48,804 nucleotides of DNA from Kiritimatiellia bacterium (GTDB lineage Bacteria > Verrucomicrobiota > Kiritimatiellia > CAIQIC01 > Lenti-01). Positions 24,283 to 33,409 of the stretch are shown one piece after another. Position numbers and translations under genes: made by a program. A model generated the notes under the pieces. The model had not been told where the DNA came from. It was given only the letters and a program-made list of their open reading frames with translations, and made no database searches. The stretch's first letter is position 1; every line of letters starts with the position of its first letter. The DNA is taken from contig JAFYAC010000058.1 of NCBI GenBank assembly GCA_017540905.1, forward strand, positions 1-48,804, written 5' to 3'.

Positions 24283-26646
24283 TCAGGCCGCGTAGAGGCG
24301 GTGCTGGATGTCGCCGAAGAAGGCAAGGGCGGCGGCGGGGGTGGGGAAGCCGAGGTCGGCGAGGGCGGTTTGGATGTTGCCGCCGTAGAGCTGGTTCATG
24401 ACGTCGGTGAAGGTGGCGCGGGTGAGCTTCCAGACGCCGTCTTCGACGTAGTTGGCGAGGACGATTTCGGCGAACTTCCGCCGGGGGCCGGACATGGTCT
24501 CCAGCACTTCGGCCAGCCGTTCGACGCGCATCGCCCGGGTGACGGGCCGGACGTCGTACGCGAGGTCGAGCATGACGTCGAAGAGGTCGCAGGCCTGCAA
24601 GTCCGCGTATTTCTGGACGTCCCTGAGGGCGTCCTCGGTGAAGCCGGCGTCGGCGATGGCGTCGAGGAAGTCCCGGCGGCTGGCTTCGTCGCTCCACCGG
24701 GCGCGGAGTTCGTCGGGGCCGGCGGCGGCCTGTTTGACGGCCGAGACGAAGCGTTCAAGGAAGTCTTTGGTCGAAAGCATTTCGTCGTCGAAGAAGATGA
24801 AACTTTCCCAGACGGCGGAGATGTCGCGCCCGCTGGAGAGCTTGATTTCGACTTCGCGGGTTTCCCTGGGCGGGCAGGTGCATTCGGCCTTGGGCATTCC
24901 GCAGCGGAGGCAGTATTTTTCGCACACGCAGGGGCGCTCCCCGCAGACGGGGCAGGGTTTGGATTCCGGCTTTTCGCAGACGCAGGGGGACTGGCCGCAC
25001 TTGGGACAGGGCACGTCGGGGGAGCCCCAGCCGTCGTCCTTGAACTTTTCGGTGGCGCCGACGAAGTCGTAGACCTTGAAGTAGGGCTTGCCGGAATAGG
25101 TGCGGGTCCCGCGCCCGATGATCTGCCGGAACTCCACCATGCTGTTGACGTTGCGGTAGAAGACGATGCCGCGGACGTTGCGGGCATCGAGGCCGGTGGA
25201 CAGTTTTTGGGAGGTGGTGAGGATGGTGGGGACCGCGAGTTCGTTGTTCTGGAAGAGCCGCAGGTAATACTCCCCGTAGGGCCCCGCGTCGGCGGTGACG
25301 GTTTCGCAGTAATGGGGCTTGTGGAAGCCGCGCCGGACGGCCTCTTCGTTGACGAGGCGCGCGATGCGCCGGGCGTGCCGCTGGTTGACGCAGAAGACGA
25401 TGGCTTTCTGGTCGTGCGGCATCCGCTTGAAGAGTTCGTCGACGAAGTGCCGGTCGCGCTCCTTGATGCGGATGTGCCGGCGTTCGATTTCGTCGTTGGC
25501 GTAGACCTTGCCGTCGTCGATTTCCCCGGGGAAGTTGATGATGTCGCCGTCCTCCACCCGGTAGGTTTCGAGCGTGGACCAGCACCGCTCCACCCGGTAG
25601 GGCGAAAGGAAGCCGTCGTCGATGCCCTGCCGGAGGGAATAGACGTAGGCGGGCTTCCCGAAATACTCGTAGGTCGAGCCGTTGACGTCGGCCTTGGGCG
25701 TGGCGGTGAGGCCGAGGTAGGCGGCGCCGTCGAAGTAGTCGAGGATTTTCCGCCACTCGCTTTCGTCGTTCGCCCCGCCGCGGTGGCACTCGTCGATGAT
25801 GACGAGGTCGAAGAAACCGCACCCGAACGCCTTGTATTTTTCGGCCGTTCCGTCCTCTCCCAGCAGCGTCTGGAAGAGGGTGAAGTAGAATTGGCGGTCG
25901 AGTTTCAACTCCGTCCCCGCCTCGTAGCGGAAGCACTTGCCCGTCTGGAAACAGAAGCTGTCGAAGGCCTGGTCGGCGAGGAAGTTGCGGTCGGTCACGA
26001 AGAGCACGCGCGGCTCCTCCTTGCCCAGTCCGCCGTCTTTTTTCCACTTCACCGCCGCCAGCTTGTGGACGAGCTGGTAGGCGATGAACGTCTTGCCCGT
26101 GCCCGTCGCCAGCGTCAGCAGCGCCCGCCGCGTCCCCTCCCCGAAAAGGCGCAGGACGGATTCCACGGCACGCTCCTGGTAGTAGCGGATTTCCCTGCCG
26201 CCCGCACGGGACCACGGAACTTTCGCGCACGCGGTTTCGAGGTCCGTTTTCGGCGTGGCATCGACTTTGGCAAGCAACTCCGCCACCGTGGGGAAGGCCC
26301 CCATCGGGAACTCCCGCGATTGCTGGGTTGCCATGTCGATTTCCAGCACCTTGGCGCCGTTCGATGCATAGACGAACCGCACCCCCAGCGCTTCGGCATA
26401 AAACCGCGCCTGCGTCTCCCCCGCGTCGAAGTCCTTGCAGGACCGCTTCGCCTCCAGCACGGCCACGCGCCGTTTCCCGTGGAAGAGCACGTAATCGGCG
26501 GCTTTCGGCTTGTGGTGCCGGGCGTCCGAGCCAATCCGGCCGGGCGCGATCGGGAACTCGTCCACCCACCGCGCCGGAGCCGTGTCCCACCCCGCCGCTC
26601 GGAGCGCCGGGTCGATCAGTTGCTTCCGCGTCTGGGCTTCCTTCAT
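24283..26646 (-). CDS. hsdR: Type I restriction enzyme, restriction subunit HsdR
   Basis: A 787-residue endonuclease and translocase subunit. The N-terminal PD-(D/E)xK nuclease shows Asp51 and LEAK (64-67); the SF2 helicase core has ATGTGKT (180-186), DECH (285-288), TATP and GRGTRT. Between the helicase and the C-terminal domain is an unusual insert near residues 545-590 with twelve cysteines in CPxC, CVC and CLRC pairs, probably zinc ribbons. The start ATG 26646 overlaps the hsdS stop (ATGA), so R is translated after S. It is the last gene of hsdM-hsdS-hsdR. Confidence 0.93.
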   Translation of the reverse strand: MKEAQTRKQLIDPALRAAGWDTAPARWVDEFPIAPGRIGSDARHHKPKAADYVLFHGKRRVAVLEAKRSCKDFDAGETQARFYAEALGVRFVYASNGAKVLEIDMATQQSREFPMGAFPTVAELLAKVDATPKTDLETACAKVPWSRAGGREIRYYQERAVESVLRLFGEGTRRALLTLATGTGKTFIAYQLVHKLAAVKWKKDGGLGKEEPRVLFVTDRNFLADQAFDSFCFQTGKCFRYEAGTELKLDRQFYFTLFQTLLGEDGTAEKYKAFGCGFFDLVIIDECHRGGANDESEWRKILDYFDGAAYLGLTATPKADVNGSTYEYFGKPAYVYSLRQGIDDGFLSPYRVERCWSTLETYRVEDGDIINFPGEIDDGKVYANDEIERRHIRIKERDRHFVDELFKRMPHDQKAIVFCVNQRHARRIARLVNEEAVRRGFHKPHYCETVTADAGPYGEYYLRLFQNNELAVPTILTTSQKLSTGLDARNVRGIVFYRNVNSMVEFRQIIGRGTRTYSGKPYFKVYDFVGATEKFKDDGWGSPDVPCPKCGQSPCVCEKPESKPCPVCGERPCVCEKYCLRCGMPKAECTCPPRETREVEIKLSSGRDISAVWESFIFFDDEMLSTKDFLERFVSAVKQAAAGPDELRARWSDEASRRDFLDAIADAGFTEDALRDVQKYADLQACDLFDVMLDLAYDVRPVTRAMRVERLAEVLETMSGPRRKFAEIVLANYVEDGVWKLTRATFTDVMNQLYGGNIQTALADLGFPTPAAALAFFGDIQHRLYAA

Positions 26647-27821
26647 GGGGCAAAGGCCTCCGACAGGATGGCGGCGCGGAGGGTTTCCGATGCGCGAAGG
26701 CCTCGCTCCGCAGATGTCTTCAGCTTTTCGCACCGTGCTTTTGCGGCGTCGAGTTGGGCAACAATCGCGCATTGGACATCTTCGGTGGGCAATACAAAGT
26801 CAGCGTTTCCCAACTTCTCGAAATCGACGAAGGGAATCGCTCCTTCAACAATTGTTGAGCGCATGTCAAATGAAACCACCCAGTAATACAGGAAATCACT
26901 TCTCAATTCCGGATATGGGGAACAAACTCCCGTGTTCAAATCAACAACCGAGTCAAACTTCAGCACCCTCACCTTTCCTGTGTACACAGCCCCACCATTC
27001 TTTGGAAAAACAATTGAGCCTGAGTGAAACAATCTTCTGCAATTCGACAACCACCCAGTTGGAACAGTTAACATCGTTTCATTCCCTGCAAGGTTCATTG
27101 CGGAAATTCGATAGTAAGGGACATCGCCATCTTCCACGAGTTCCTCCGCTTTGGGCGTGTAACCATTCTTGAGTTGGCACACATCTCCCAGCCGAACCCT
27201 TTCGCCTTCAACCCTCCTGAACGTCTCCTCCAGCTCCGCCTTGAACTCGGCATCGGCCAGTTCCGCAATCCGTTTGAAATTCGCTGCAAGGCTGTCGGCC
27301 TCCGCCAACTCTCTCTCCAGCCGCTCGACAATCTCGCGCTGTACGGGGAGAGGAGGGAGAGGAATTGTGAGATTTTTCAAGCGCTCTGTTGATAGTTCCT
27401 TGAATGTAGTTCCACTTCCCAACGCATTCAGTTCAGCAGTCCTGCCGCGAAGATTGTGGCAAAGATATGCAGGTAGGATGCGCCCATCGGGGACCAAGGT
27501 CTTGCATCCTTGATTGGTGCACATCGGGCATTTGTTGATCAGCACGTAGCCGATGGGGGCCCGGGTTGAAACAATCACGGAATTTGCGGGAAAGAGCGTG
27601 CTGCCCGTGGATAAACCAAGGTCGGTAAGGGTCCTCGAGGTGTTCTCCACGCAAATGCCACGAACTATTCCCATGTCACCAGGGGTCAACCAAGGAATGC
27701 CCCCACCCCAATACTCCGGTATTTTTGTGCTGGGAGTGCCTCCCAAGACAACGGTGCACACCTCCCCCAGCCGAACCGCCGGCCATGCGTGTTTCGCCCG
27801 AGTTGTGCCCAAAGCCTCCAC
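26643..27821 (-). CDS. hsdS: Type I restriction enzyme, specificity subunit HsdS
   Basis: A 392-residue protein with two target-recognition domains, each opening with a VRLGEVC or VRLGDVC element, each followed by a helical spacer (LPPLPVQREIVERLERELAEAD for the first). The two TRDs define a bipartite DNA site that cannot be read here. GTG 27821 lies two nt after the hsdM stop. DNA within the TRDs (about 26800-27650) is clearly more AT-rich than the flanking hsdM and hsdR, consistent with recent TRD exchange. Confidence 0.92.
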   Translation of the reverse strand: MEALGTTRAKHAWPAVRLGEVCTVVLGGTPSTKIPEYWGGGIPWLTPGDMGIVRGICVENTSRTLTDLGLSTGSTLFPANSVIVSTRAPIGYVLINKCPMCTNQGCKTLVPDGRILPAYLCHNLRGRTAELNALGSGTTFKELSTERLKNLTIPLPPLPVQREIVERLERELAEADSLAANFKRIAELADAEFKAELEETFRRVEGERVRLGDVCQLKNGYTPKAEELVEDGDVPYYRISAMNLAGNETMLTVPTGWLSNCRRLFHSGSIVFPKNGGAVYTGKVRVLKFDSVVDLNTGVCSPYPELRSDFLYYWVVSFDMRSTIVEGAIPFVDFEKLGNADFVLPTEDVQCAIVAQLDAAKARCEKLKTSAERGLRASETLRAAILSEAFAP

Positions 27822-27822
27822 C

Positions 27823-29322
27823 TCACCACCCCTGGATGATGGCCCCGATTTCCTCGAAGGCGGCCTTGATGCCCTCGCGGCATTCGGCGGCTGAGGCGCG
27901 CGTTTCGGCCTTCCGGTTCGGGTTTTTGACGGAGAGGTCGAAAGTGTCCTTGTCGACGAGGGCCGGATCGACGGTCCAGAAACGTTCCACGCCCTCTCCG
28001 CTCTGCCTGCCGGTGGCGATGGCCTCGAATTCGGCGAGGTCGCTTTCGCGCAGGGGCCGCGTCTTGCCGAGGGAGACGCCCTGCATGTCCAGCTCGTAGT
28101 ACTTGATCGGCGCGGTGGTGGGGCCGCCCTTGTGGAAGAAGAGGACGACGGCCTTGACGCCGGCGGCGAATACCTTCGGCGGGAGGTCGAGGACCATTTC
28201 GAGGGAGCAGCGTTCGAGGAGGAGCTGGCGGATGTAGCGGCTGGCGTTGTCGGTGTTGGAAAGGAGCGTGTTCTTGATGACGATGGCCGCGCGTCCGCCC
28301 TCCTTGAGCTTGGCGACGAAGTGCTCCATGAAGAGGTAGGCCGATTCGCCGGAGCGGGTCGTGAAGTTCTCCTTTTCGCCCTTCTCCACCTTCGCGCCGA
28401 AGGGCGGGTTGGCGGCGATGACGTCCACGCGGTCGGCGTCGGTGATCGAGGAGGGGTTCTGCGCGAGCGAACTGCCGAAATGGATGTCGGGCGATTCGAG
28501 GCCGTGGAGGATGCAGTTCATCTGCGCGGTGACGTAGGCGAGCGATTTGACTTCGCCGCCGAAGAACGTCCTTTCCTGCAAGGTCACCCACTTGTCGGCG
28601 GTGTTGGGGGCGGTTTCGGCGAGGTAGGCGAACGCTTCGCACAGGAAGCCGCCGGACCCGCAGGCGCCGTCGTAGAACGTCTCGCCGAGCTTGGGGGCGA
28701 GGATGCGGACCATGGTGCGGATGAGGGGGCGCGGGGTGTAGTACTGGCCGCCGTCGCGCCCGGCGTTGCCCATCTCGCGGAGGCGGTTTTCGTAGAGGAC
28801 GCTCATCTCGTGGCGGTCCTCGTTCGTCTGGAACTTGAGCGGCTGGATCAGGTCGATGACCTCCCGGAGCGTGTAGCCGCTGGCGAAGCGGCAGGTGAGC
28901 TCGCTGAAGATGCTGCCGATGCGGTACTGGAGCGAGGTCGTGCCCGCCGCCTCGTCGCGCAGGGCCTTGAGGCCGGGGAAAAGCCGCTGCTTCACGAAGT
29001 CCAGCAGCGCGTCGCCCTTGAGCGAGCGGTCGAGGTCGAAGGACCCGTCGGGCCGGGTCGGCCACGCCCAGGCCCCCCACGAAAGCTCCGGCGGAAGCGC
29101 GGGCTCGTAGGTTTTCCCCTGCATCTCGGCCGTGAGGCGGCGGTTTCCCTCCTGCGCGTCCAGGTAGCGGAGGAAGAGGAGCCAGCTCGACTGCTCCATG
29201 TATTCCAGCGACCCCGAACACCCCCCGCCGGACCCGCGCAGCAGGTCGTCAATGGCCTTGAAGGCCGATTCCGCGTTCCGCGTCCCCGGTTCGATGGATT
29301 TCGTTTTCCTGCGTGCGCACAT
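27823..29322 (-). CDS. hsdM: Type I restriction-modification DNA methyltransferase HsdM
   Basis: A 499-residue N6-adenine methyltransferase. GQYYTPR (192-198), the AdoMet motif DGACGSGGF (218-226) and catalytic NPPF (305-308) are intact. The N-terminal helical domain (residues 20-170) is typical of HsdM. ATG 29322 is taken as start because GGAG precedes it and homology-like sequence begins there; the upstream in-frame part is arginine-rich, non-conserved-looking leader. It is first in hsdM-hsdS-hsdR. Confidence 0.92.
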   Translation of the reverse strand: MCARRKTKSIEPGTRNAESAFKAIDDLLRGSGGGCSGSLEYMEQSSWLLFLRYLDAQEGNRRLTAEMQGKTYEPALPPELSWGAWAWPTRPDGSFDLDRSLKGDALLDFVKQRLFPGLKALRDEAAGTTSLQYRIGSIFSELTCRFASGYTLREVIDLIQPLKFQTNEDRHEMSVLYENRLREMGNAGRDGGQYYTPRPLIRTMVRILAPKLGETFYDGACGSGGFLCEAFAYLAETAPNTADKWVTLQERTFFGGEVKSLAYVTAQMNCILHGLESPDIHFGSSLAQNPSSITDADRVDVIAANPPFGAKVEKGEKENFTTRSGESAYLFMEHFVAKLKEGGRAAIVIKNTLLSNTDNASRYIRQLLLERCSLEMVLDLPPKVFAAGVKAVVLFFHKGGPTTAPIKYYELDMQGVSLGKTRPLRESDLAEFEAIATGRQSGEGVERFWTVDPALVDKDTFDLSVKNPNRKAETRASAAECREGIKAAFEEIGAIIQGW

Positions 29323-29548
29323 GGTGGACTCCGTGGTGCGGCTGCCACGGCCGGCATGGGAGGGAAACGAAAAAGCGCGTTCTCGGTCCATGCCCATCTC
29401 GGAGGCCATTCCACGGGCCCGTGTCAATCGCATGGGAGAACGCGCCCGGTGGGGGCGCGTCTGCTGGTGGATTGACACAAGTCCGAGATTCGGCCTTGCC
29501 GTTTTACGACGACGTTGGAATGTGTGGAATGTTTCCGATATGGCGTCG

Positions 29549-29565
29549 TTTAGCAGTTCGCTAAA
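29549..29565. promoter_or_regulatory. Palindrome upstream of hsdM
   Basis: TTTAGC-AGTTC-GCTAAA, a perfect inverted repeat in the only AT-rich patch upstream of hsdM. Position and form suit an operator for the restriction operon, but no controller gene is seen. Confidence 0.45.
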
Positions 29566-29820
29566 AAATGGTTAAGGATTCAGCTGGATGATGCTTGAAG
29601 GGACTCCGTTTCCGCCGGGCGTCTCCCCGGGATGGGAGACCGCGCCCGACGCTCCCGGACTGTAGCCGCAAGCCCCCTCCAAGGCAAGGCAAATGCCGCA
29701 TCGGCGCCCGCGGGGAAACCAAGTACGGCATCCGGCCTTTTCTTTCGGGTTTTCCCGGAGGGCCGCGCTCCGTCGCGGCCGGGTGGAAGGGGCCAAAAGG
29801 CCATACGAGGGGTACTGGGA

Positions 29821-29870
29821 GCACGGGCAGCTTGCCCGTGCCTTCTTCTTGCACGGGCAGGCTGCCCGTG
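29821..29870. repeat. Tandem CACGGGCAG palindromes
   Basis: GCACGGGCAGCTTGCCCGTGC (29821-29841) is followed after ten bases by CACGGGCAGGCTGCCCGTG (29852-29870). Confidence 0.75.
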
Positions 29871-30320
29871 ATCCCAGCGGGGATGCGGCCACGCCATTTC
29901 TTGACCCGCTCCAGCGGACGTTACCGCCCTTGCAAAGACGGGAGACGAAGTTGCGGTGCCGCCCTGCGGGCGGAAAGTGGAAGGGGAAGCGGGCGATGCG
30001 TAGTTCTGGTGGCCCCCCATTCTCCTCCCTCCCGCAACCCATCCGCTGGGGCGCGACTGGAAAGTCGCACCTCCAGCTGTCGATTCGACGGCCCTTTTCT
30101 TTGACGGCCGCCGCCCGGTTGGGCGGCGCACCTTGCAAGAGTTGTCCCGAGTTGTCCAAGTTGTCTCCCTCCATCCGCTCTCCAAGCGTTCCTGTCCGCG
30201 GAGCGGTTTTCTTGGTTTTCAATGTCGAAAACCATTGTCGCAATTGTCTGACAGCCCTTGTTCTTTCCTTGTTCTGCAACCCGTTTTGTCCCTTTTGCTT
30301 CCAACCTGGCATCTTCCCTG

Positions 30321-30353
30321 TTGAACAATCCTGTAAAAAGCGTATATTATACG
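30321..30353 (+). promoter_or_regulatory. Antitoxin promoter with overlapping operator
   Basis: TTGAAC (30321-30326) and TATTAT (30345-30350) or TATATT (30343-30348). The -10 lies inside the perfect palindrome CGTATATTATACG (30341-30353), the expected place for autorepression by a ribbon-helix-helix antitoxin. Confidence 0.65.
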
Positions 30354-30386
30354 TAGATTGCACGCAAAACATAAGGAGATGAAGCC

Positions 30387-30656
30387 ATGACCAGCAACTA
30401 TACCATCCGTCTGGATGCCGACTTGCGGCGGGAGGCGGAAACGCTTTTCACCGATTTGGGCATGAGTCTGGCGACGGCTTTCCAGATCTTCCTCCGGCAG
30501 GCCATCCAGGAACAGGGATTGCCCTTTCCTGTGCGGAAAAAACAGCCCAACAAGGCAACCCTGGCGGCCATGAAAGAGGCGCTGGGGATTGCCGAATCGC
30601 CCGATGCCAAGACCTACTCCTCCGCCCGCGAAATGATGGAGGACATTCTCAAATGA
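30387..30656 (+). CDS. RelB/DinJ-family antitoxin, apparently without its toxin
   Basis: An 89-residue protein. The N-terminal TIRLDADLRREAETLFTDLG...TAFQIFLRQAI is the ribbon-helix-helix DNA-binding domain of the DinJ/RelB family, and the C-terminal part is the toxin-binding tail. TAAGGAGATG lies before the ATG. A YafQ/RelE toxin gene normally overlaps the antitoxin stop; here the overlapping ATG (30653) begins an unrelated frame. The operator-containing promoter is intact, so the gene is likely expressed and autoregulated. It is either an orphan antitoxin or the remainder of a pair that lost its toxin by deletion. Confidence 0.88.
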   Translation: MTSNYTIRLDADLRREAETLFTDLGMSLATAFQIFLRQAIQEQGLPFPVRKKQPNKATLAAMKEALGIAESPDAKTYSSAREMMEDILK

Positions 30657-31614
30657 GACTGGGCCTGCGGAAGGCCGTCCGGGTCGCCGCCGCGGCCCGC
30701 CTGGAGCCGATGCTCCGCGCCAAGGGCGTGCCCGCGCATCTGGCGCCCGTTTTCGCGGACAAGCTCGCCGCCAAGGGGGGGAGATTCTCGACAGTGCCGC
30801 CCTCCACCACGGCGACGCCGTGATCGCCGCGCTCGACGCCCTCGACGCGAAATACGTCGAGGAAGACCCGGACGCCATCGCGGCGCTGGCGGTGGACAAG
30901 GCGGAAACGCTCCTCAAGACCATGTTCGGGCGGCAGGCCCTCGAGGACGAGGGCGCCCAAAAGGCCCTTGGAGAACTCAAGGAGAAGCTGGACGCCGCCG
31001 GCGTCCAGAAGACGCTCACGGTGGACGAGTGCAAGGCGGCCCTCCTCGACCGGGTCGAAAAGAAGTGGCTGGCGTCCTGCCGCCAGGCAGCCGCCGAAAT
31101 CGGCGCCTCCGCGCTCGCCCCCGAGCAGAAGAAGGCCTTCCTCGCCAAGATCATGGAAGACAAGGTCGATGCCGGACACGTCAAGATGGCGCTCAAGACG
31201 GTACCCGCCTTCGATGCCAAGGAGCTGGTCGCGGCGGCCAAGGCCGGGGACGGCAGGCAGTTCGCCGAACAGTTCTCCCGGTTCATCGCCAAGACGAACG
31301 CGATGCTCACGGACAAGGCCGAACTCACGTCCATAGAGGGGTCGGACGACTACTCGGGGTTCATGGGCACCGCCGCGGAACTGCTGTTCGTCCTGAACCC
31401 GGACCTCGTGGAAACCGTCCGAGGCCTCGACGCCGACACCCGCGGCAAGCTGCTCGAGGACGCCGAGCGGGCTTCGTCCGGCAAGTCGCGCGAAATCCAG
31501 GCCAAAGCCGCGGCCGAAGCCGACAAGCAGCAGGCGCGGATCGTGGCCCACGAAGCGCGCTACTGGTCGGCGGCCAACGCCTGCGTCATGCAGCTTCAGC
31601 AGGCCATCGGCTGA
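30653..31614 (+). pseudogene. Hypothetical protein, frame interrupted in a G7 run
   Basis: ATG 30653 overlaps the antitoxin stop (ATGA) and reads 42 protein-like codons (LEPMLRAKGVPAHLAP...) before a run of seven G (30775-30781). Beyond it the frame in use is -1 and reads on (EILDSAALHHGDAVIAALDALDAKY...) for about 277 codons to 31614. One extra G would join both into a protein of about 320 residues, rich in Ala, Lys and Glu and mostly helical. I recognise no domain. The open downstream part alone could start at GTG 30820. Sequencing error, a true frameshift or slippage are all possible. A strong terminator follows. Confidence 0.6.
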
Positions 31615-31641
31615 CCCCGCCCGCGCCAGCCGAGGACGCAC

Positions 31642-31678
31642 GGGAGGTGCGGCGGACCGCCGCACCTCCCTTTGTTTT
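31642..31678 (+). terminator. Terminator after the antitoxin operon
   Basis: GGGAGGTGCGGC (31642-31653) pairs with GCCGCACCTCCC (31659-31670), followed by TTTGTTTT. Confidence 0.88.
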
Positions 31679-31857
31679 GCCTGCGGCGAAGCGCCCCCCC
31701 TGCCCCGAACCTCCCGCCCCCCCCTCGCCCCTCTTCCGGAGGTGCGGCTTTCCAGCCGCGCCCCCAACAAGCCGCCGCGGCCGCAGGCCGCCCCGCAGCC
31801 CGTCTCCCGTCTTTCGAGCGATTTCAGAAACAGTGTGGCCGCATTGGGAAGGAAAAC

Positions 31858-32219
31858 AAAACTCCGATTTATCCGATGCCTGCGCTAACGCTCCGGCAAA
31901 GTTTCCCAATGGCTGGTCCCATGGCATTCCACAACGCGGGCAACGACGGATGTCCCGTACCCGGGCCCTCCGTCGCTACCCGCACGATGGACATTTTTCC
32001 CATTCCGGCCCGCAGAGCATTCGCGCAATCTTGCAAGGAGTTTTTCAACGCGTCGCTTCCCGGAATCGGAAAAATTCTTCGCCGTGTGCGCAGCGACGGA
32101 TGCCCCACATCCGGGACATCCGTCGCTGCGCACATTGAAGTGCAGTTGAAGAAGCGATTGGACCGCATCGCCGGAGCGTTAGCGGAGGCATCGGACAAAT
32201 CGGAGTTTTTCTGCCCTGG
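31858..32219. mobile_element. 360-bp element with terminal inverted repeats and two internal hairpins
   Basis: Ends carry inverted repeats of about 37 bp (left from 31858, right to 32208) built on ACTCCGATTTGTCCGATGCC and GCTAACGCTCCGG. Inside are two strong hairpins: arms GCGGGCAACGACGGA and TCCGTCGCTACCCGC (31938-31984), and arms GTGCGCAGCGACGGATG and CATCCGTCGCTGCGCAC (32086-32132). No coding frame is convincing. A partial inverted copy is at 19672-19975. Read as a non-autonomous element or a structured repeat. Confidence 0.7.
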
Positions 32220-32266
32220 ACCGGATATAATCCGCTCTAAACCGCTCTCGCCGCTCGTCTCGCCGT

Positions 32267-33118
32267 TCATGGCGAAGGCAACGCATCGAAAACCTGCGCG
32301 AGGGTGCCGGCGCGGTCGGCGCGGCAGACGAAGTGGTAGGTGGCGGTGGCTTCGGGGTCGCGGAAAGGGATTTTCACGCGGTTGCCGGGATAGGGGCCCA
32401 GGCGGGCGGCCTGGTCGGAGTAGAAGCCGGGGAGGTCGGAGTTGGCGACGATGTGGCGGGCGGCTTCGGTGGTGCCCTGGGCGAGGAACTCGGCGCGGGG
32501 AATCTTCCGGCGGCAGAGGGGGATCCAGAAGCCGCTGTCGCCGAAGAGGACGAAGGTCTCGCCCGCCAGGTCCGCGAAACGCAGGGTCTTGCGCCGCGCC
32601 AGGGGATGCACCGGCGAGAGGAGGACGCCGAGGCGCTCGCGCAGGAAGGCTTTCGATTGCCAGCCGCCGCCCGCCGGGGGACGGAGGAGGACGGCGGCGT
32701 CGAGGGTTCCTTCTTCGAGGGCCGCGACGAGGGGGGCGTCGGCGTCGGCAAGGCGCGATTCGACGGTCTTGCCCGGCAGGGCGCGCGCCAGCAGCGGGGC
32801 GAGGACCCACACGGGCATGGGCGCGACGGAGCCGTAGCGGAAGACGCGGGCGGCGCGGTCGGCTTCGCGCACGGCCGCGGAGAGTCCGTCGAGGGCGGAG
32901 AGGACGAGGCGGGCGTGTTCGGCGGCGAGGCGCCCGAGAGGGGCGAGGACGGTGCGCCCGGCGGTGCGGTCGAAGAGGGCCGCCCCGAGTTCGCCTTCGA
33001 GTTTCTGCATGGCGCGGCTGAGGGCGGGCTGCGAGACGTGCAGCGCCTTCGCCGCCGCCGTGAAGGACCCGCACCGGTCGATTTCCGCGATGCCGCGGAG
33101 GAGGTAGGTTTCGATCAT
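32267..33118 (-). CDS. LysR-family transcriptional regulator
   Basis: A 283-residue LysR regulator. The winged helix-turn-helix is at residues 1-60 (SFTAAAKALHVSQPALSRAMQKLE), followed by the periplasmic-binding-protein-like effector domain. It is divergent from the flavodoxin and aldo/keto reductase genes, the usual arrangement for a LysR gene and its target. A perfect 11-bp inverted repeat in the shared region is a good operator candidate. The effector is unknown; a redox or aldehyde cue would fit the target genes but is inference. Confidence 0.9.
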   Translation of the reverse strand: MIETYLLRGIAEIDRCGSFTAAAKALHVSQPALSRAMQKLEGELGAALFDRTAGRTVLAPLGRLAAEHARLVLSALDGLSAAVREADRAARVFRYGSVAPMPVWVLAPLLARALPGKTVESRLADADAPLVAALEEGTLDAAVLLRPPAGGGWQSKAFLRERLGVLLSPVHPLARRKTLRFADLAGETFVLFGDSGFWIPLCRRKIPRAEFLAQGTTEAARHIVANSDLPGFYSDQAARLGPYPGNRVKIPFRDPEATATYHFVCRADRAGTLAQVFDALPSP

Positions 33119-33181
33119 GGTGGTCTTGCTCCCGGTCCGCGGCGCGGAAGGAAGGCGTTTGGGGAGTCGCAGGGAGATGCA

Positions 33182-33216
33182 GAGCGCGAAATTGGCAATT
33201 TACCGATTTCGCGCTC
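33182..33216. promoter_or_regulatory. Candidate LysR operator
   Basis: GAGCGCGAAAT (33182-33192) and ATTTCGCGCTC (33206-33216) are exact inverted arms spaced 13 bp, with a nested AAATT-GGC-AATTT, 64 bp upstream of lysR. Confidence 0.65.
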
Positions 33217-33409
33217 CGGCATGATAACCACAAGCGTCTGCAGTGGCGTGAAAGCTGAAAGACTGGGCTTTTTCACCGCTGCTAACACGTTTTGCGTGTC
33301 CCTTCCGAAGCGCCAGACCTGTTGTAGGTTTCGATCATGGGCGGGGAAAGTATCACGATGCACCGATCTTGTCCATGCGCCGTACGCATGGAACCATGCA
33401 AAGGTTCTA

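Larger units (their letters stand above)
29323..30386. other. Divergent intergenic region, 1064 bp
   Basis: Between hsdM (minus) and the antitoxin gene (plus). It holds the hsdM leader, a TTTAGC-N5-GCTAAA palindrome (29549-29565), two tandem CACGGGCAGxxTGCCCGTG palindromes (29821-29870), a region near 30195-30235 resembling, in inverse orientation, the right part of the dispersed repeat at 36090-36125, and the antitoxin promoter. No gene is supported. Confidence 0.6.

Noticed and set aside
24258-24290. Terminator after hsdR
   Set aside because: There is a CGGGCGG/CCGCCCG palindrome but almost no loop and no T-run, so it is no better than the many GC palindromes around it.
30656-30820. RelE/YafQ-type toxin after the antitoxin
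   Set aside because: All three frames were read; none shows the basic RelE-like core, and the overlapping frame is of a different kind.
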